Assembly: GCA_021234155.1 (NCBI GenBank)
Contig: JAJEKV010000125.1
Span: 1,240,144-1,304,143, forward strand
Source of the DNA: Isoetes taiwanensis
Taxonomy: Eukaryota; Streptophyta; Lycopodiopsida; Isoetales; Isoetaceae
DNA length: 64,000 bases
Reading direction: 5' to 3'
Made by a program: the position numbers and the translations under genes. The notes below the pieces were generated by a model. That model was not told the origin of the DNA. It saw nothing but the letters and a program-made list of their open reading frames with translations, and did not search any database. This document shows positions 34,726 to 46,556 of the stretch, one piece after another (position 1 is the first letter of the stretch; every line of letters starts with the position of its first letter).

Positions 34726-35985
34726 ATAGAATAGAATAGAATAGAATAGAATATGGTTTTATCGTCCACGGAGACCAACTGGCCTATGGGACCCAAGTAC
34801 AAAGAGAGAGCAGCAGGCGTATTACTACCAGGATTAAAAACCCCACCAAGGGTTTTCCGGAAAACCTTAGTAGCAATAAGGATCTTGACATACTGCACAG
34901 ATTATATACATAATCACAAGTACAGGGGTTAATGCCGGACGGGGGGCATAACTCGAGTCCGCGTATCCATTACCTCCCACGGAGGTGCGATCCCAACAAG
35001 CCTACAGAGGCCGTTTCAAGATTAGCTCATGCAAGGCCCGATGGGGCACAACTAATCGAGCATACCGAGCCCGGATATGCTCGTACGCCGGACAGGCCTG
35101 GAGGGCGTGACTTTCATCCTCAATGGCGCCCTGTTGACAGCATTGACAGACTCTGTCCTCACGCGGCTCCCGAATCCATCTCCCTGTCTCAATGCGGAGG
35201 TGGTGTGCACCTGTGCGAATGGAAGCAATCACCCTGCGCTTTTTCATGGGTAGATGGGTGCCCGCGTGTAGTGGTGTGGGCCCCTCGTGAGCATGGGATT
35301 AACCTGCTGTCGATAATTTGCCACCTTGACATGTGACAGGGCCTCTGCATCCCAAAGCTTGGCCATGAAGCAAGCATCCAAGTACTGCTTCAAGGCAGCG
35401 CGTTCCTTCGGTGTATGCACTGGTCCACATCTGTGTGCCTGCACATTCCATAGCGAGAACCACTGGGCTTGCTTGTCTTTCCAAAGAGGCTTTGAGTCAT
35501 TTCGGGGCCCATCGCCACCGCCAAAGCAAGGTTGGGCAGCCGGGCTTCATCCATAGCCCCCACCTTCCGGAAGTAAATAATGTGGACGTTCCAGCCAGCC
35601 CTCCTCGTAATGGAAGGAAGCCCGCTCACTGGAGCAAGATCTGATATGGGACCGTGGATTTCACTCCCAGTGCCCGGGCCAAGAAGGCCTTCTGTACCTG
35701 CTCTAGATCGTTCCAAGTGGTGAGGGATATCACTGGCCCCCACACTTCTGCCCCATAGAGGAGGACCGGTTCAACCAAGGCCCTGAACAAGTGTGCCTGG
35801 TGACCCCATGCATACAGCTCTGCCTTGTGACTGTTGTTTTGCATTGCATCTGGGGCTTTCCGGCTGCAGTGACCTGCAGAACGATGGATGCATCCCAGTG
35901 TGTGGTAGTAGAAAACTCAATGCCCAAATACTTATAAGACTGAGCCACCTCCACTACCTGCCCCTGGTAAGTGAATAGAGAACCA
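34726..35985 (-). mobile_element. LINE fragment with (TATTC)n tail
   Basis: Minus-strand frames give YKYLGIEFSTTTHWDAS, LVEPVLLYGAEVWGP, HHLRIETGRWIREP and CQCCQQGAIEDESHALQACP, the post-RT part and terminal zinc-like motif of this LINE family, with several frame changes. The 3' UTR has GTCC/GGAC outer and AGGCCA/TGGTCT inner stems, then (TATTC)n at 34726-34753. The 5' end abuts another LINE fragment of the same orientation at about 35986. Confidence 0.85.
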
Positions 35986-36256
35986 ACAACCTATTTCATA
36001 CTCAATGAGAATTTCGAAATTCTCTAATTAAATAATTCTTGCTTATATGGTGCTTCCTGTAGATTGGGATTTATTGCTTCCTTATAAAACATCATTTTTG
36101 ACCCACCATCAAGTTTGTGCCACACCACTACTTGAATCCAGCTACGTACTGTTGACTTATCTGCTGGTAAATCATTTAAGGATGTCCCCCATTTTTTGAG
36201 CCATTTATCGATATTTGCATACCATCCTTTCAAACTGCTTTGTATCAGAGCCCGAC
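35986..36256 (-). mobile_element. LINE fragment (post-RT segment)
   Basis: Encodes KGWYANIDKWLKKWGTSLND and INPNLQEAPYK, homologous to KGWFADIVDWMRKWG and INPTLQEAKYL of the neighbouring 36.3-37.4 kb copy. Truncated on both sides by other LINEs. Confidence 0.75.
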
Positions 36257-36282
36257 GAGGGAGGGAGGGAGGGAGGGAGGGA

Positions 36283-36319
<37 letters not shown>

Positions 36320-36335
36320 GAAATGAAATGAAATG
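36257..36335 (-). repeat. Compound microsatellite LINE tail
   Basis: (GGGA)n, then (GA)n, then (GAAAT)n on the plus strand, directly after a LINE 3' UTR when read on the minus strand. Confidence 0.85.
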
Positions 36336-37957
<1,622 letters not shown>

Positions 37958-39088
37958 TTGGTTCATGTGCTCAAAAGGATAAGCTACAGTTTTTACATGA
38001 CTTTAGCCCAGTATAAGCCATTGGCTCATGAATTGGGGTTGGTTCAACTTCTGTCAAAGGGGTTCATTGGTTCAGATCATCAGACATGTGGAGATGAACA
38101 TCCACTCTTGCAAAGAGAAGAGATAGAGACAACAATTGTCTTGGGAGAAGGTAGCTATGGTAAGGCTTTTGAAATCAAGTGGAAATATGTTACACTTGCC
38201 ATGAAAATGTTCGAGGGTGAAAGCAAAGAGGTAGACACACTTGCAAAATTAAAGCACCTTAATATTGTAACAGTAGTTAACTCTTTAGACAGTGATAACT
38301 CCTCAGCCAGTGATAACATCTCAGGGGAGCGATGGATGTTCGTGGAATGCCTAAAGTCATCTCCAAAATTTGTGGAGAAATGCCCATCCACATATGCTCT
38401 TTCTCTAGATATCATGCTGCAAGTTGTGCGGGCCATGTGTTACTTACACGATAATGATATAGTTCACCCCGATTTGAAATCTGCTAACTTGGTGATTAAT
38501 TGTGATAATCTGAGATGCAAATATTTGCATGTCAAAGTTGCTGATTTTGGAACTGCAAGATCCCATTTGAACACAAACAATATGACAATCCCCACAGCAT
38601 GGAGGGGTACCCCATCTTACATGGCACCCGAGGTTCAAAAGGGAGGAGGACATTACACCAGAAAAGCTGATGTTTTTAGCTATGCCCAAACTTGTTTCTA
38701 TATACTAACAGGAAAGTCTTCCTCAACAAGTACTGGTTGCTATTCTGATATTCCTACCTCTCTATGTGAGTATCTTGAGATATGCTCTAACATAGAGGCT
38801 GAGAAACGACCGTCATTTGCACAAATCTGCAGAGTCCTGGAGTTTTTAAAGAAGGCACATTTTCTTGGTATCACTCCTAAAATAGATCAAGCCTTCGGTT
38901 TCTCAGATGGTAAATTTCAGCAGAATAAGATAGAAATGAATATTATAGATTCTGCAGCACTGGCAATGCTTGAATATCCAAGCAATTCAATAATGCCAAA
39001 CGCAGTAGAGGAGCTGAGAGGATGGCTTGTTGTGGACAAGCAGAAAACGCTGCAATTATTCGGGCAAATACCAAATCCTCAACTACTG
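37958..39088 (+). CDS. Serine/threonine-type protein kinase, main exon (non-RD)
   Basis: The open frame starts at ATG 37958 and contains a whole kinase domain: glycine loop GEGSYGKAF (about residues 63-71), VAIK-type lysine in AMKMF (K83), alpha-C Glu in KEVDTL (E91), catalytic loop HPDLKSANL (H170, D172, K174, N177), DFG (196-198), APE (223-225), KADVFSY Asp (238) and KRPSF Arg (284). HRD is changed to HPD, so activation-loop control by the usual RD arginine is absent. The domain resembles plant TKL kinases. A stop at 39124 follows only if the GTAATT at 39089 is not used as a donor; splicing to 39162 keeps the frame. The true N-terminus is uncertain. Confidence 0.7.
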
Positions 39089-39161
39089 GTAATTTGCAAA
39101 ACGATGCTTTATGCTAACATTTAAGTGCTACTTAACAAAAAATATTCTAATTGGAAACTAG

Positions 39162-39264
39162 GATGGAACTGTTATCATATTGAAGTTCGTCAAGCTCCAA
39201 AAGTACCTATCAGTTAACGGCAATGGCAGACAAGGATCTCAGATTGCAGGCGCAAAACTTCAAG
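39162..39264 (+). CDS. Candidate second exon of the kinase gene
   Basis: 103 nt, in phase with the main exon if CTG|GTAATT (39089) and gaaactag (39161) are the splice sites. It reads DGTVIILKFVKLQKYLSVN and ends at an ideal donor (CAAG|GTAAGT). A further possible exon follows the tgtttccag acceptor at about 39393 (YVEGFHVYILNSQKKS). The function of this C-terminal extension is unknown. Confidence 0.4.
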
Positions 39265-39619
39265 GTAAGTAAGATTAGCAAGTGTTTGTAAACCTTTTTT
39301 AAAGTTGTATCAATTTTAGGTTTCAAGTTTTGGGTTTGGTAAATGTTTAGCTATGGCACCATCATACGAGAGGTTTTTTCCATAAGTGTTTCCAGCCTAT
39401 GTCGAGGGATTCCATGTATACATTTTGAATAGTCAAAAGAAAAGTGTGGAGATGCCTACCACACATATTATAAAATTCTTTGTATTGGATCTTAAGCCAT
39501 TATTCAATATATATAGGAAGATGTGCAATTTGCAGAAACCAGGCTCTTGGATTCCATACAAAAGGCATTCGCAAAAGCAATTAAAATCTCTAAGCTTCAA
39601 CAATCTCGACTAGAAGAGG

Positions 39620-40350
39620 ATCATGGGACTGCAGGACACTTCTATCCAGATTGGGAGCAGGGGCAACCTTGTTACACAATATAAATTGAAGAGAAGGTTA
39701 GGTTTGAAGGTGAAACATGAGCTGAAGTATCAAAAGCCACTAGTAGGCTGGAATTTGGTATGCAAATCTTGCTAGAAGTATCCTAGCAATTAGGTGAGGT
39801 TATGAAGATACAATAAGCATCTACACAAGTAAGTATTTGTAATTTTTGCAAAAAAAAAATGCCCACAGCGAAGACAACTGTTATAATAGGCAATGTCCAA
39901 GGTGCATGAAGAGGAAACACTTCTGAAAAGAGTCTCCGGTATGTCTTTTCTGCAAGAAGATTGGTCGCATATAGCTTGATGTATAGTGTACATGATGAAG
40001 TAGCAGGAAACATCAAGATTGGATGAAAAGCCAGGCTCACAAGGAGAGAGTACTTCCATATGCTATTTGCAATCTCAAGAGGGAGAGGAAGAAGGAGTTT
40101 TAGCTGTTCAAACTCAATTTCAGCAGCAACAAGGTTCACCTAGTAGAACCCTAGTAGAGCAACATGATGCAGTTAGGATAACAGGCCCCAAAGGGATGGG
40201 CAGTAGTTTAAATGAAATGCAAGCATTATGGGAAGGGACTCGCAAGAGACACAAAACCGGCCGAATAGATAGGCTTGTCATTCATCACAGCAGCAGTATA
40301 CAACACCGGACTACCCCATAAAAAGAAATGTGCACAGGCAATATGGAAGG
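39620..40350 (+). pseudogene. Possible LTR-retrotransposon gag-like remnant
   Basis: Around 39860-39990 broken frames read CPRCMKRKHF and VCLFCKKIGRI, like decayed zinc knuckles, followed at 40019-40321 by a Gln/Glu-rich frame (GVLAVQTQFQQQQGSPSR). The pattern is compatible with a gag-protease linker but is weak. Confidence 0.25.
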
Positions 40351-40354
40351 GTAA

Positions 40355-40433
40355 TGGCGACAATTTCTCATCGGGATAAAAAACCCCGCCCTTTCGGGTT
40401 TTCGAGGAAAACCCTAATGAGAAATGGTCGCCA
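40355..40433. repeat. Inverted repeat, 17-bp arms
   Basis: tggcgacaatttctcat (40355-40371) and its inverted copy (40417-40433) match at 16 of 17 positions around a 45-nt centre. Confidence 0.75.
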
Positions 40434-40437
40434 ACAA

Positions 40438-40600
40438 CCTTGAATGTATTGCCTGGAAAACCGAAGGAGATGGGTTGATGGCTAACACGTATATAACAGA
40501 CCCCGTAAAAACGCTAATCCTTGAATGTATGGCGGAGAACCGGCTACGGGATTGATGGCGAACACAAATATAAAGAACCCCGTAGACGGCGGAATCCTGC
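40438..40600. repeat. Imperfect tandem repeat, two units of about 80 bp
   Basis: Both units run 'ccttgaatgtat-gc', 'gg-ttgatggc-aacac', 'tata-a-a--accccgta'. Confidence 0.55.
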
Positions 40601-41289
40601 AAGCAACACAAAGAACCCCGAAAAAATACCCGTGAATGGTTATGATGCCGATGAAAAGAAAACATGATAATAGCAACACCCCAAGGTGGAGAACAACAAA
40701 GAGTGTATGAACAAGAAACCGAAAAAGACGCATGCCCCCTCGCAGCAGGGCGGGAAGGGAGGGAAGCAACGAGAATAGAAGAAGAGCTGCTGTGAGAAGA
40801 CGCCGATAACCGGTCCGAAAGAGGAAATGACCTTATATAGTAGCTCGTCCCTCCCCAGAATGGCGATCCGATGGCTCGGATCGATGCTATTACTGAAATC
40901 TTCAAGGTTGAACCTAGATATTTATACCATGCTAAAAATTGCCCCTACTTACAAGGAGCAATTACTTAAGATGTTTGATCAAGATGATAAGGGTCAAGAC
41001 ACTTCCATCAACCTGATAATCCCACAGTTAATTTTCAGTTCCTGGCATTTTCACAAGGGAGACGAGCATAGGAGATAATTTTCTAACAAAGGTGATATTG
41101 GACGAACTGAAGCAGATATAGGGACCCGACGAGGACATGGAGCCACAACAGGAACTGAAACATGAACAAGAGCGGAACCAAGGGGCCATGATACTACACG
41201 GACTGGAGTAGATGTTAGTCCAGAAGCAAGAACTGCAGACGAACTAGGACTAGATCTAGAATCAGCAAAGAGGAAAGATCTAGAACACA

Positions 41290-41963
41290 GTCAATTTGTG
41301 GATTATACAACTCGAGCTAGGGGGAGACCCAAAACTACTGGCGCATGTAGGTTAACAATGAGATTGAAGGAAATCCTATAAGAAATGCCCTCGAACAAAC
41401 CTGAAGAGGTGCAGTACATTCTGTGACTGCCCCAAGGAGATCTCACGTCCATCAATCACACCAATAAAATTGAAATGCTCAACTCTGCTTCTTGGAATGA
41501 CGTGCTTAGAAGTGAACACACTATCCATAAAGCAAGCAATTGCACCCATCAAGTTGCGCCAATACTTTTAACCTCCAATTTTAATGATATTGAGAAAAAA
41601 ATTACTGACCTTGTCCGATGGAAAAAAACCTTTATTACGTGTGAATGGAGCCTGAGAAATAGCAATCAGCCTTTGGGAGACTTCTACTACTCGAACCGAC
41701 CCTTGAAGTTTTTCGATTGGTTTTGACACTTAACAGAACATCCACGAGCAATATGACCAGTTCCTCTATAGTAGAGGCAAAGGTTAGCCTCTCTATAGCC
41801 AGTCTCTGGTGTTGTTTCTCGACAGCAGACAAGGACCCTCGAACTGCACAATCAATTTGCATAGGTACAGGCCCATCTGCCTTCTAGGGTGTGGGTGGTG
41901 TAAAAGTTGATGTGACCATTTGTGCTTGCAGAATTGGAGAAATAAGCTGATTCCATTTTTTTT
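41290..41963 (-). pseudogene. Ty3/gypsy gag C-terminus and protease (part 2 of a split element)
   Basis: The minus strand carries the end of gag: PMQIDCAVRGSLSAVEK, then, after a frame change, a CCHC knuckle LCLYYRGTGHIARGC in which the second Cys is Tyr. Next comes a protease-like segment, with CFMDSVFTSKHVIP where a DSGA-type active site would precede S-F, IDGREISLG, and NLHAPVVLGLP before several stops. This layout matches gypsy elements of the Sushi/chromovirus type. The first half of gag lies at 46991-47475, separated only by the hAT-like insertion. Confidence 0.8.
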
Positions 41964-41971
41964 GTCTACAC
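41964..41971. repeat. 8-bp target-site duplication of the hAT-like element, left
   Basis: GTCTACAC, repeated at 46983-46990. It fits the hAT target consensus nTnnnnAn. Confidence 0.8.
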
Positions 41972-42399
41972 CCCGGGGGGTTCACCTCTATATAAGGGGC
42001 ATATGCCATGTGCGTGCATCAAGTCAGGAGAAACCCCTCTGTATACAGCTGACCCTCCATAGAAACCCCTATGTATACGGTCCCATACTGTCGAAGAATC
42101 ATACCCGATTCCATACTTTTACACCCAGTGTAAGCACTTCTTGCCCTACCCTCAACCTTATTTTTACGTCCATTTTTCATTCATGTATCCTACCCTCTAC
42201 CGTATTTTTACATCCAGTCCGCAAAAGTTACATCCAGTCAGTATTTAGGGTTCTTCCTGGCGCCATTTGAGTTCAATGGTCACTCCAAACAAGATGCTAA
42301 CGCATCAATGGGTTGCCCTTTAGAGGAGCCATTGATGCATGCGCAATTACTCTGGACGTTCTTGTGCCAAATAATATTGTGTATAAAAAGTATGGCATA

Positions 42400-43200
42400 A
42401 ACCTATGGGATTGGATGTTAATAGTGGATTTATTCGGAGAGCTTTGGAATTAGCAATGACTTTCTTGTATCATTAGCCCAGGTTCAAAAGTTCTTTTATT
42501 CTAACATCTTCATTCACGTATCTTATAGTACGAAAGTGTTTATGTAATCAATGTTGAGGGGTGATTTGTTGTTTGCAATGAGGTTTTTGAAACTGAGAGG
42601 GATGATTTGTTCAAAGGACATATCTTGCTAAATCATTGTTTGAAATGCCATATGCCATGGGCCATCGTATCAAGATCAAGAACTACAATCATGGAAGCTT
42701 TAGGCCTAATTCCGTGATCGTAAAACATAAAAACAATGAAATAACATGCAATTTTTAATAACAAATAAAATGGAAAATTTGAAACTCCCAAATTCATTGT
42801 GTAACTATTATACCAAAAACACGAATGAACATAATAGTGTAATTACCCAAAATGCAAAGGGAGGGAAAATGTTACATTTCAAAAGCTTAGAAGTTCACCT
42901 TCCATTTTCCCTCATTCTACCTGCATCGTAAAAGTGTGCAAACTAAGACATTGAGTCACTTTGTGGGCAGCCCCGCTTATTCACATAATCAGTTGTACCC
43001 CATAGTGCCACATATAAAACAGAATGTGGTTCTATTTACATTGTCAAAGTGGACCAAGACAAAAACCAACACGCTTTGTTCCAAAGTCAAATACAAAGCA
43101 GGATACACACCCATGAAGACATCACCAAGAATCCCGCCACAAATCAATGGCTCACTACCCATAAAAGATGATGGCAAACAAATATCAAATAGAGCAAAGG
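42400..43200. other. Interior of the hAT-like element, nothing recognised
   Basis: AT-rich, no coding similarity recognised. Confidence 0.35.
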
Positions 43201-43215
43201 TATTAAGTACATACC

Positions 43216-43320
43216 AGAGTGGGTCTAGCGAGGGGATGCTACATCCGTGCCAATCAATCCACTCACACATTGAGCCCTGTTTTCCTTCACCAAAATGCGT
43301 AATGTAATTGAGCACAAATG
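43216..43320 (-). pseudogene. Exon-like fragment in the hAT-like element
   Basis: Minus-strand frame YITHFGEGKQGSMCEWIDW...IPSLDPLW ends at a GTATGT donor. Protein-like but unidentified. Confidence 0.3.
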
Positions 43321-43378
43321 TAATATTATATACCTACACCAAATGCAAAATGCCAAGAAACAATAAAACAACCACTAC

Positions 43379-43490
43379 CTTTCGAGTGTAAGCTCAAATG
43401 TGTTATTTCCAATGGTGAACCCGGGCCAAGAGGCTGTGACACCGCCACACAATCATCATGTGGACTCCCCATTTGGGCTTGGTATTTTCT
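43379..43490 (-). pseudogene. Exon-like fragment in the hAT-like element
   Basis: Minus-strand frame ends GGVTASWPGFTIGNNTFEL followed by a donor-like GTAGTG. Stops occur a short way upstream. Unidentified. Confidence 0.3.
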
Positions 43491-44006
43491 CATAAGCTTG
43501 AATAAAGATAAGACAAATTTTTGGACAAGATCAAAACACTATAGTACACATGCTAATCATGAGCAATATAAATACCGGTGGGTGATAGGTTTTAAAAGCC
43601 TACTTGCTTCAAGTAAGTGAGGATCCGGTCTTTAGTCCCATTTTATCTAAGCTGATTTTGAACCCAAATAATAGCCATCTCACAGATTATACACACAACA
43701 TAATCATTTGGAGCATTTGAATATTCCTTTTCCAAAATGCTTGCAATCTGTGGGTCTGTTAAAAAAATGATCAAAGATTTGCTTCAAGAAAGTTCCAGTT
43801 AAATGCAATCTTGTACCATTATTGACTACCTTTCGGATACCAAGCCGAAGCGCATACTTTATCCGGGTGCCAACTGCAATATAACATGTCAATCTATGCT
43901 TAGGCATCTTCAAAACAATCAAAGCATATATTAGCTTCGAAACTAAGCGGCAACTTGTGAAGCGGCCAGAAATAACACTAATATCTCCATATTGAGAGAC
44001 AACCAC

Positions 44007-44071
44007 CTTGCACTCCCCGACCGATCACTCCAAAGAGCTCCTATAGCCCGATTGATCTCGGTAATGATATC
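44007..44071 (-). pseudogene. Exon-like fragment in the hAT-like element
   Basis: Acceptor ttctttctag, then DIITEINRAIGALWSDRSGS, then GTGGTT. It may be the last piece of the BRO1 gene or come from another gene. Confidence 0.35.
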
Positions 44072-44148
44072 CTAGAAAGAAGAGGAAAAAGAAATTTAAG
44101 TGCCGAGTGGCAAGAGCAAACAAGACTCAAATACTACTATCAACATAC

Positions 44149-44209
44149 CGATGGTCCAGCAAGCAAGGACGTGCCTCCCGCTGGAAGACCATCTTAGAGA
44201 TATCGTCAC
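44149..44209 (-). pseudogene. BRO1-domain gene, captured exon 5
   Basis: Acceptor atatgcag, DDISKMVFQREARPCLLDH, donor CG|GTATGT. It aligns in position with the VFK-EID-L stretch near the end of plant BRO1-domain proteins. Confidence 0.5.
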
Positions 44210-44275
44210 CTGCATATATGACCAGGGTGAGGGATTTTGATCTTCGTGTAAAGAATAAACCAGGAGAAAACTCAC

Positions 44276-44420
44276 TTGGAGGACGATATCTTTGCACCTT
44301 CCGAATCGCATGGCACGAACACCAACAGCTGACCCCAAGTCGTTTCGCACTTTTTAGATCAGCAGCACATAACGCCAAAGACTTTGCTTCATGCAAAACG
44401 CAGGATGCATAAATGAACCT
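44276..44420 (-). pseudogene. BRO1-domain gene, captured exon 4
   Basis: Acceptor catggcag and donor CAA|GTGAGT. The frame reads ASCVLHEAKSLALCAADLKS, then, after a frame change, AVGVRAMRFGRCKDIVLQ. This matches the 'AC-ALHE-RSL--LAEDLKSE-KIGVAVGVLR' pattern of plant BRO1 proteins. One small frame break. Confidence 0.65.
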
Positions 44421-44483
44421 CTGCCATGACACATCTTAAGTTATTTTCACCTGGCAATCTAAACACAATATATTGTTCCATAC

Positions 44484-44635
44484 CTTGAACTTATCTGAGA
44501 TGTCATTCCAATCACTTGTGTTGAGTCTAAGAACATTGATGGCTTCTTCAAAAATTGAGCAATCCCATAATTTAGTTTAGCAAGCAAACGTCGACTAGCT
44601 AAATTCTCGCTTACGCCTTTTGAACGGTTCATCGC
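44484..44635 (-). pseudogene. BRO1-domain gene, captured exon 3
   Basis: Acceptor gttgtag and donor AAG|GTATGG. It reads ENLASRRLLAKLNYGIAQF, then, after a frame change, EEAINVLRLNTSDWNDISDK. This corresponds to the LLAKLHYGV-QFL-EA--IL stretch and the W-NDISDRF motif of the BRO1 superhelix, a domain that in ALIX/BROX relatives binds ESCRT-III. Confidence 0.75.
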
Positions 44636-44820
44636 CTACAACAAATAATAGTAAAAGCATTAATAATAACACCACAAAAAAACAGGGAAACATTTCACTT
44701 CGCCAAAGATCATGGTTTGAATTCCATTTAGGTCTAAATGAAGAGAGCAAATCTTTGCAACCTATTGACAATAAGCTAGGTAATCATATTAATTTCAAGT
44801 AAAATGAACCAAAATCTTAC

Positions 44821-45110
44821 CCGTGGCTTCCGCCAAACAAATCGCTCATCATTTTGGCCATTGAAGGTGTGACTTCTGGAGGTCGATCGGGCGAACTTTG
44901 CAACAATCCTGATAGCAATTCTTCCGCCAGATAAAGAAAAACCCCTCGCAGCTCTTACGTAAGGGATGCAAGATCTACTAGATCCGCATTCATAAGAACA
45001 CCGGTTAAATGTCGCACTTCAACTTCATCAATTCATATGCCCCGATTCAAAGTAAACCATTTTGTCCTCTCGATTTCGAGGGATGACTCCAAAGGGCATT
45101 CAACTTAAAC
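44821..45110 (-). pseudogene. BRO1-domain gene, captured exon 2
   Basis: It ends at donor CACGG|GTAAGA. Broken frames read LESSLEIERTKWFTLNRG, then GVFLYLAEELLSGLLQSSPD and RPPEVTPSMAKMMSD. The RPPE-TPS motif preceding the conserved '-A-AQA-' helix is characteristic of the plant BRO1 family. Two in-frame stops and shifts show decay. Confidence 0.7.
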
Positions 45111-45346
45111 GGTGGCGGGTCAATTATATTGCATGCAAATGCTAGTCTATGAAGGACATGCAAGCTACGGGTGTCATTGCTTTTAAATTTTGAAGCATAA
45201 TAATACAACTCCAGGCAATAGCAATAGCATGGAGGCCAGTGTAACTCAAGAAAAACAAAGAATCAGATATGCAAGAACCAACTGCCAATAATGGTGGGTG
45301 GGCATGCAAAGGAATAGACAAGTATAAAATGCCTAGTAGAGCTTAC

Positions 45347-45596
45347 CAACTCGAAGTACTTCGTTTGCCCTTTCTCGCAGAAACAACATCATTGTGAGCT
45401 CATATTGTAAATCATCAACTCGGAAATATTTTGGACCTCTGAGTCCAGACCCACTTGGACCACTCATAACGCTTGTCCAATGGAGCTTGAGATCAATAGT
45501 CCATCAGATTATCTCGGTGCATTCTCGCTCTTATGCATATATCCTTCTAACAAGGTTTTCGAGGAGTGGAACATATTTCTCCAACTTCTGCAGATT
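45347..45596 (-). pseudogene. BRO1-domain gene, captured exon 1
   Basis: Acceptor attgtaaag, donor TTG|GTAAGC. It reads NLQKLEKYVPLLENLV, two stops, then WTIDLKLHWTSVMSG, LRGPKYFRVDDLQYELTMML. This matches the family's LPQLENLI, W-S-LKIRWTS-L and GPKFFQIDNL-FELGM order, so identification as BRO1 is firm although the copy is dead. Confidence 0.75.
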
Positions 45597-45908
45597 CTTT
45601 ACAATCAAATGAACACGCAGTCAAGCTATTAGAAAGTAAAAAAATGCCTTCAAATTGAGATAAACATTTGTAATCAACAATAACAGCACAACCATCTTCA
45701 CAAAAACCTATGACAAGCAACATTACCGTTGACAATTCTAACTTTACAGAGCTCATGAGAAACGAGATACAAATAAAAAATTACCCGTGCTCTTGCCATC
45801 AATCAAGAAATCTTCCATCTCAATCTGCAAAGCTTTGAGATTTCAGCTGAAATGTAAAGTCTTGTTTATTTTATTTTTTTTATTGAAGGACGTCATTCTA
45901 TTCATCAT

Positions 45909-46003
45909 CACATCATGAATACATTCTACATCACTTTATTCTACATATCACATGAAAGCCAATCCGCTACCTAGGCGCGATATGCTAGGAGCTGCTTTGC
46001 ATG
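45909..46003. repeat. 95-bp direct repeat, copy 1
   Basis: Identical to 46092-46186; begins cacatcatgaatacattc. Confidence 0.9.
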
Positions 46004-46009
46004 ATCTTG

Positions 46010-46086
46010 CTAGACCGATATTGGCCAGGTTTGAACCCGTGACCTCGGGTGTGGCGGTTTAAGGTCCTGCCACTAGACCATGCCCC
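46010..46086 (-). mobile_element. tRNA-derived SINE head, copy 1
   Basis: On the minus strand: GGGGCAT, box A TGGTCTAGTGG, box B GGGTTCAAACC. The 3' acceptor strand of a tRNA is missing. The 77-bp unit is identical to 46290-46366. Confidence 0.65.
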
Positions 46087-46091
46087 AGTGG

Positions 46092-46186
46092 CACATCATG
46101 AATACATTCTACATCACTTTATTCTACATATCACATGAAAGCCAATCCGCTACCTAGGCGCGATATGCTAGGAGCTGCTTTGCATG
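46092..46186. repeat. 95-bp direct repeat, copy 2
   Basis: Identical to 45909-46003. Complete identity points to a recent duplication inside the element. Confidence 0.9.
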
Positions 46187-46202
46187 TGATTATCGAATAC
46201 AT

Positions 46203-46289
46203 ATGGCAGGTTTAAGGTCTCTACCACAGGACCGGTTGGTCATACTTGAACCCGTGACCCCGGGGCAATGGATTTTAAGGTCCCCATTA
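46203..46289 (-). mobile_element. Diverged tRNA-derived units
   Basis: Minus strand: GACCTTAAAATCC, GGTCACGGGTTCAAG, then GGTCCTGTGGTAGAGACC: one and a half degenerate units of the same tRNA-like sequence in tandem with its neighbour. Confidence 0.5.
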
Positions 46290-46366
46290 CTAGACCGATA
46301 TTGGCCAGGTTTGAACCCGTGACCTCGGGTGTGGCGGTTTAAGGTCCTGCCACTAGACCATGCCCC
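46290..46366 (-). mobile_element. tRNA-derived SINE head, copy 2
   Basis: 77 bp identical to 46010-46086, with the same box A and box B. Confidence 0.65.
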
Positions 46367-46415
46367 GAAGGGCTTAAAAATCAATTAATGTAAAATCAAT
46401 GTAACACAATATTAC

Positions 46416-46556
46416 CTGCCAGTAGCCTTCCTTAGTGACTGGTCAGGATCAACACCACTAAATACCATCTCCCCTCCCGAATCATCTGACGTATCACGGT
46501 TTAACCAGAAAGAAAATACAGGTTCTGGCACTGAGTTCTGATCCAACATGTTGTAC
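46416..46556 (-). pseudogene. Captured exon of a phytepsin-like aspartic protease
   Basis: 141 nt, 47 codons, acceptor tggcacag and donor GGCAG|GTAATA, open throughout. It reads [20 protein letters not shown], then [13 protein letters not shown]. The [11 protein letters not shown] and GGE-VFGGVDP motifs are diagnostic of plant vacuolar aspartic proteinases (pepsin family A1). The catalytic Asp residues lie in other exons that are not present here, so it is a fragment only. Confidence 0.8.

Noticed and set aside
40414-40905. 163-codon minus-strand ORF as a gene
   Set aside because: Ser/Arg-rich, spans a tandem repeat and an inverted-repeat flank; no family resemblance and no splice context.
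46290-46366. Functional tRNA gene
   Set aside because: Box A and B are good, but the 3' strand of the acceptor stem is absent, and the unit is duplicated inside a transposon.
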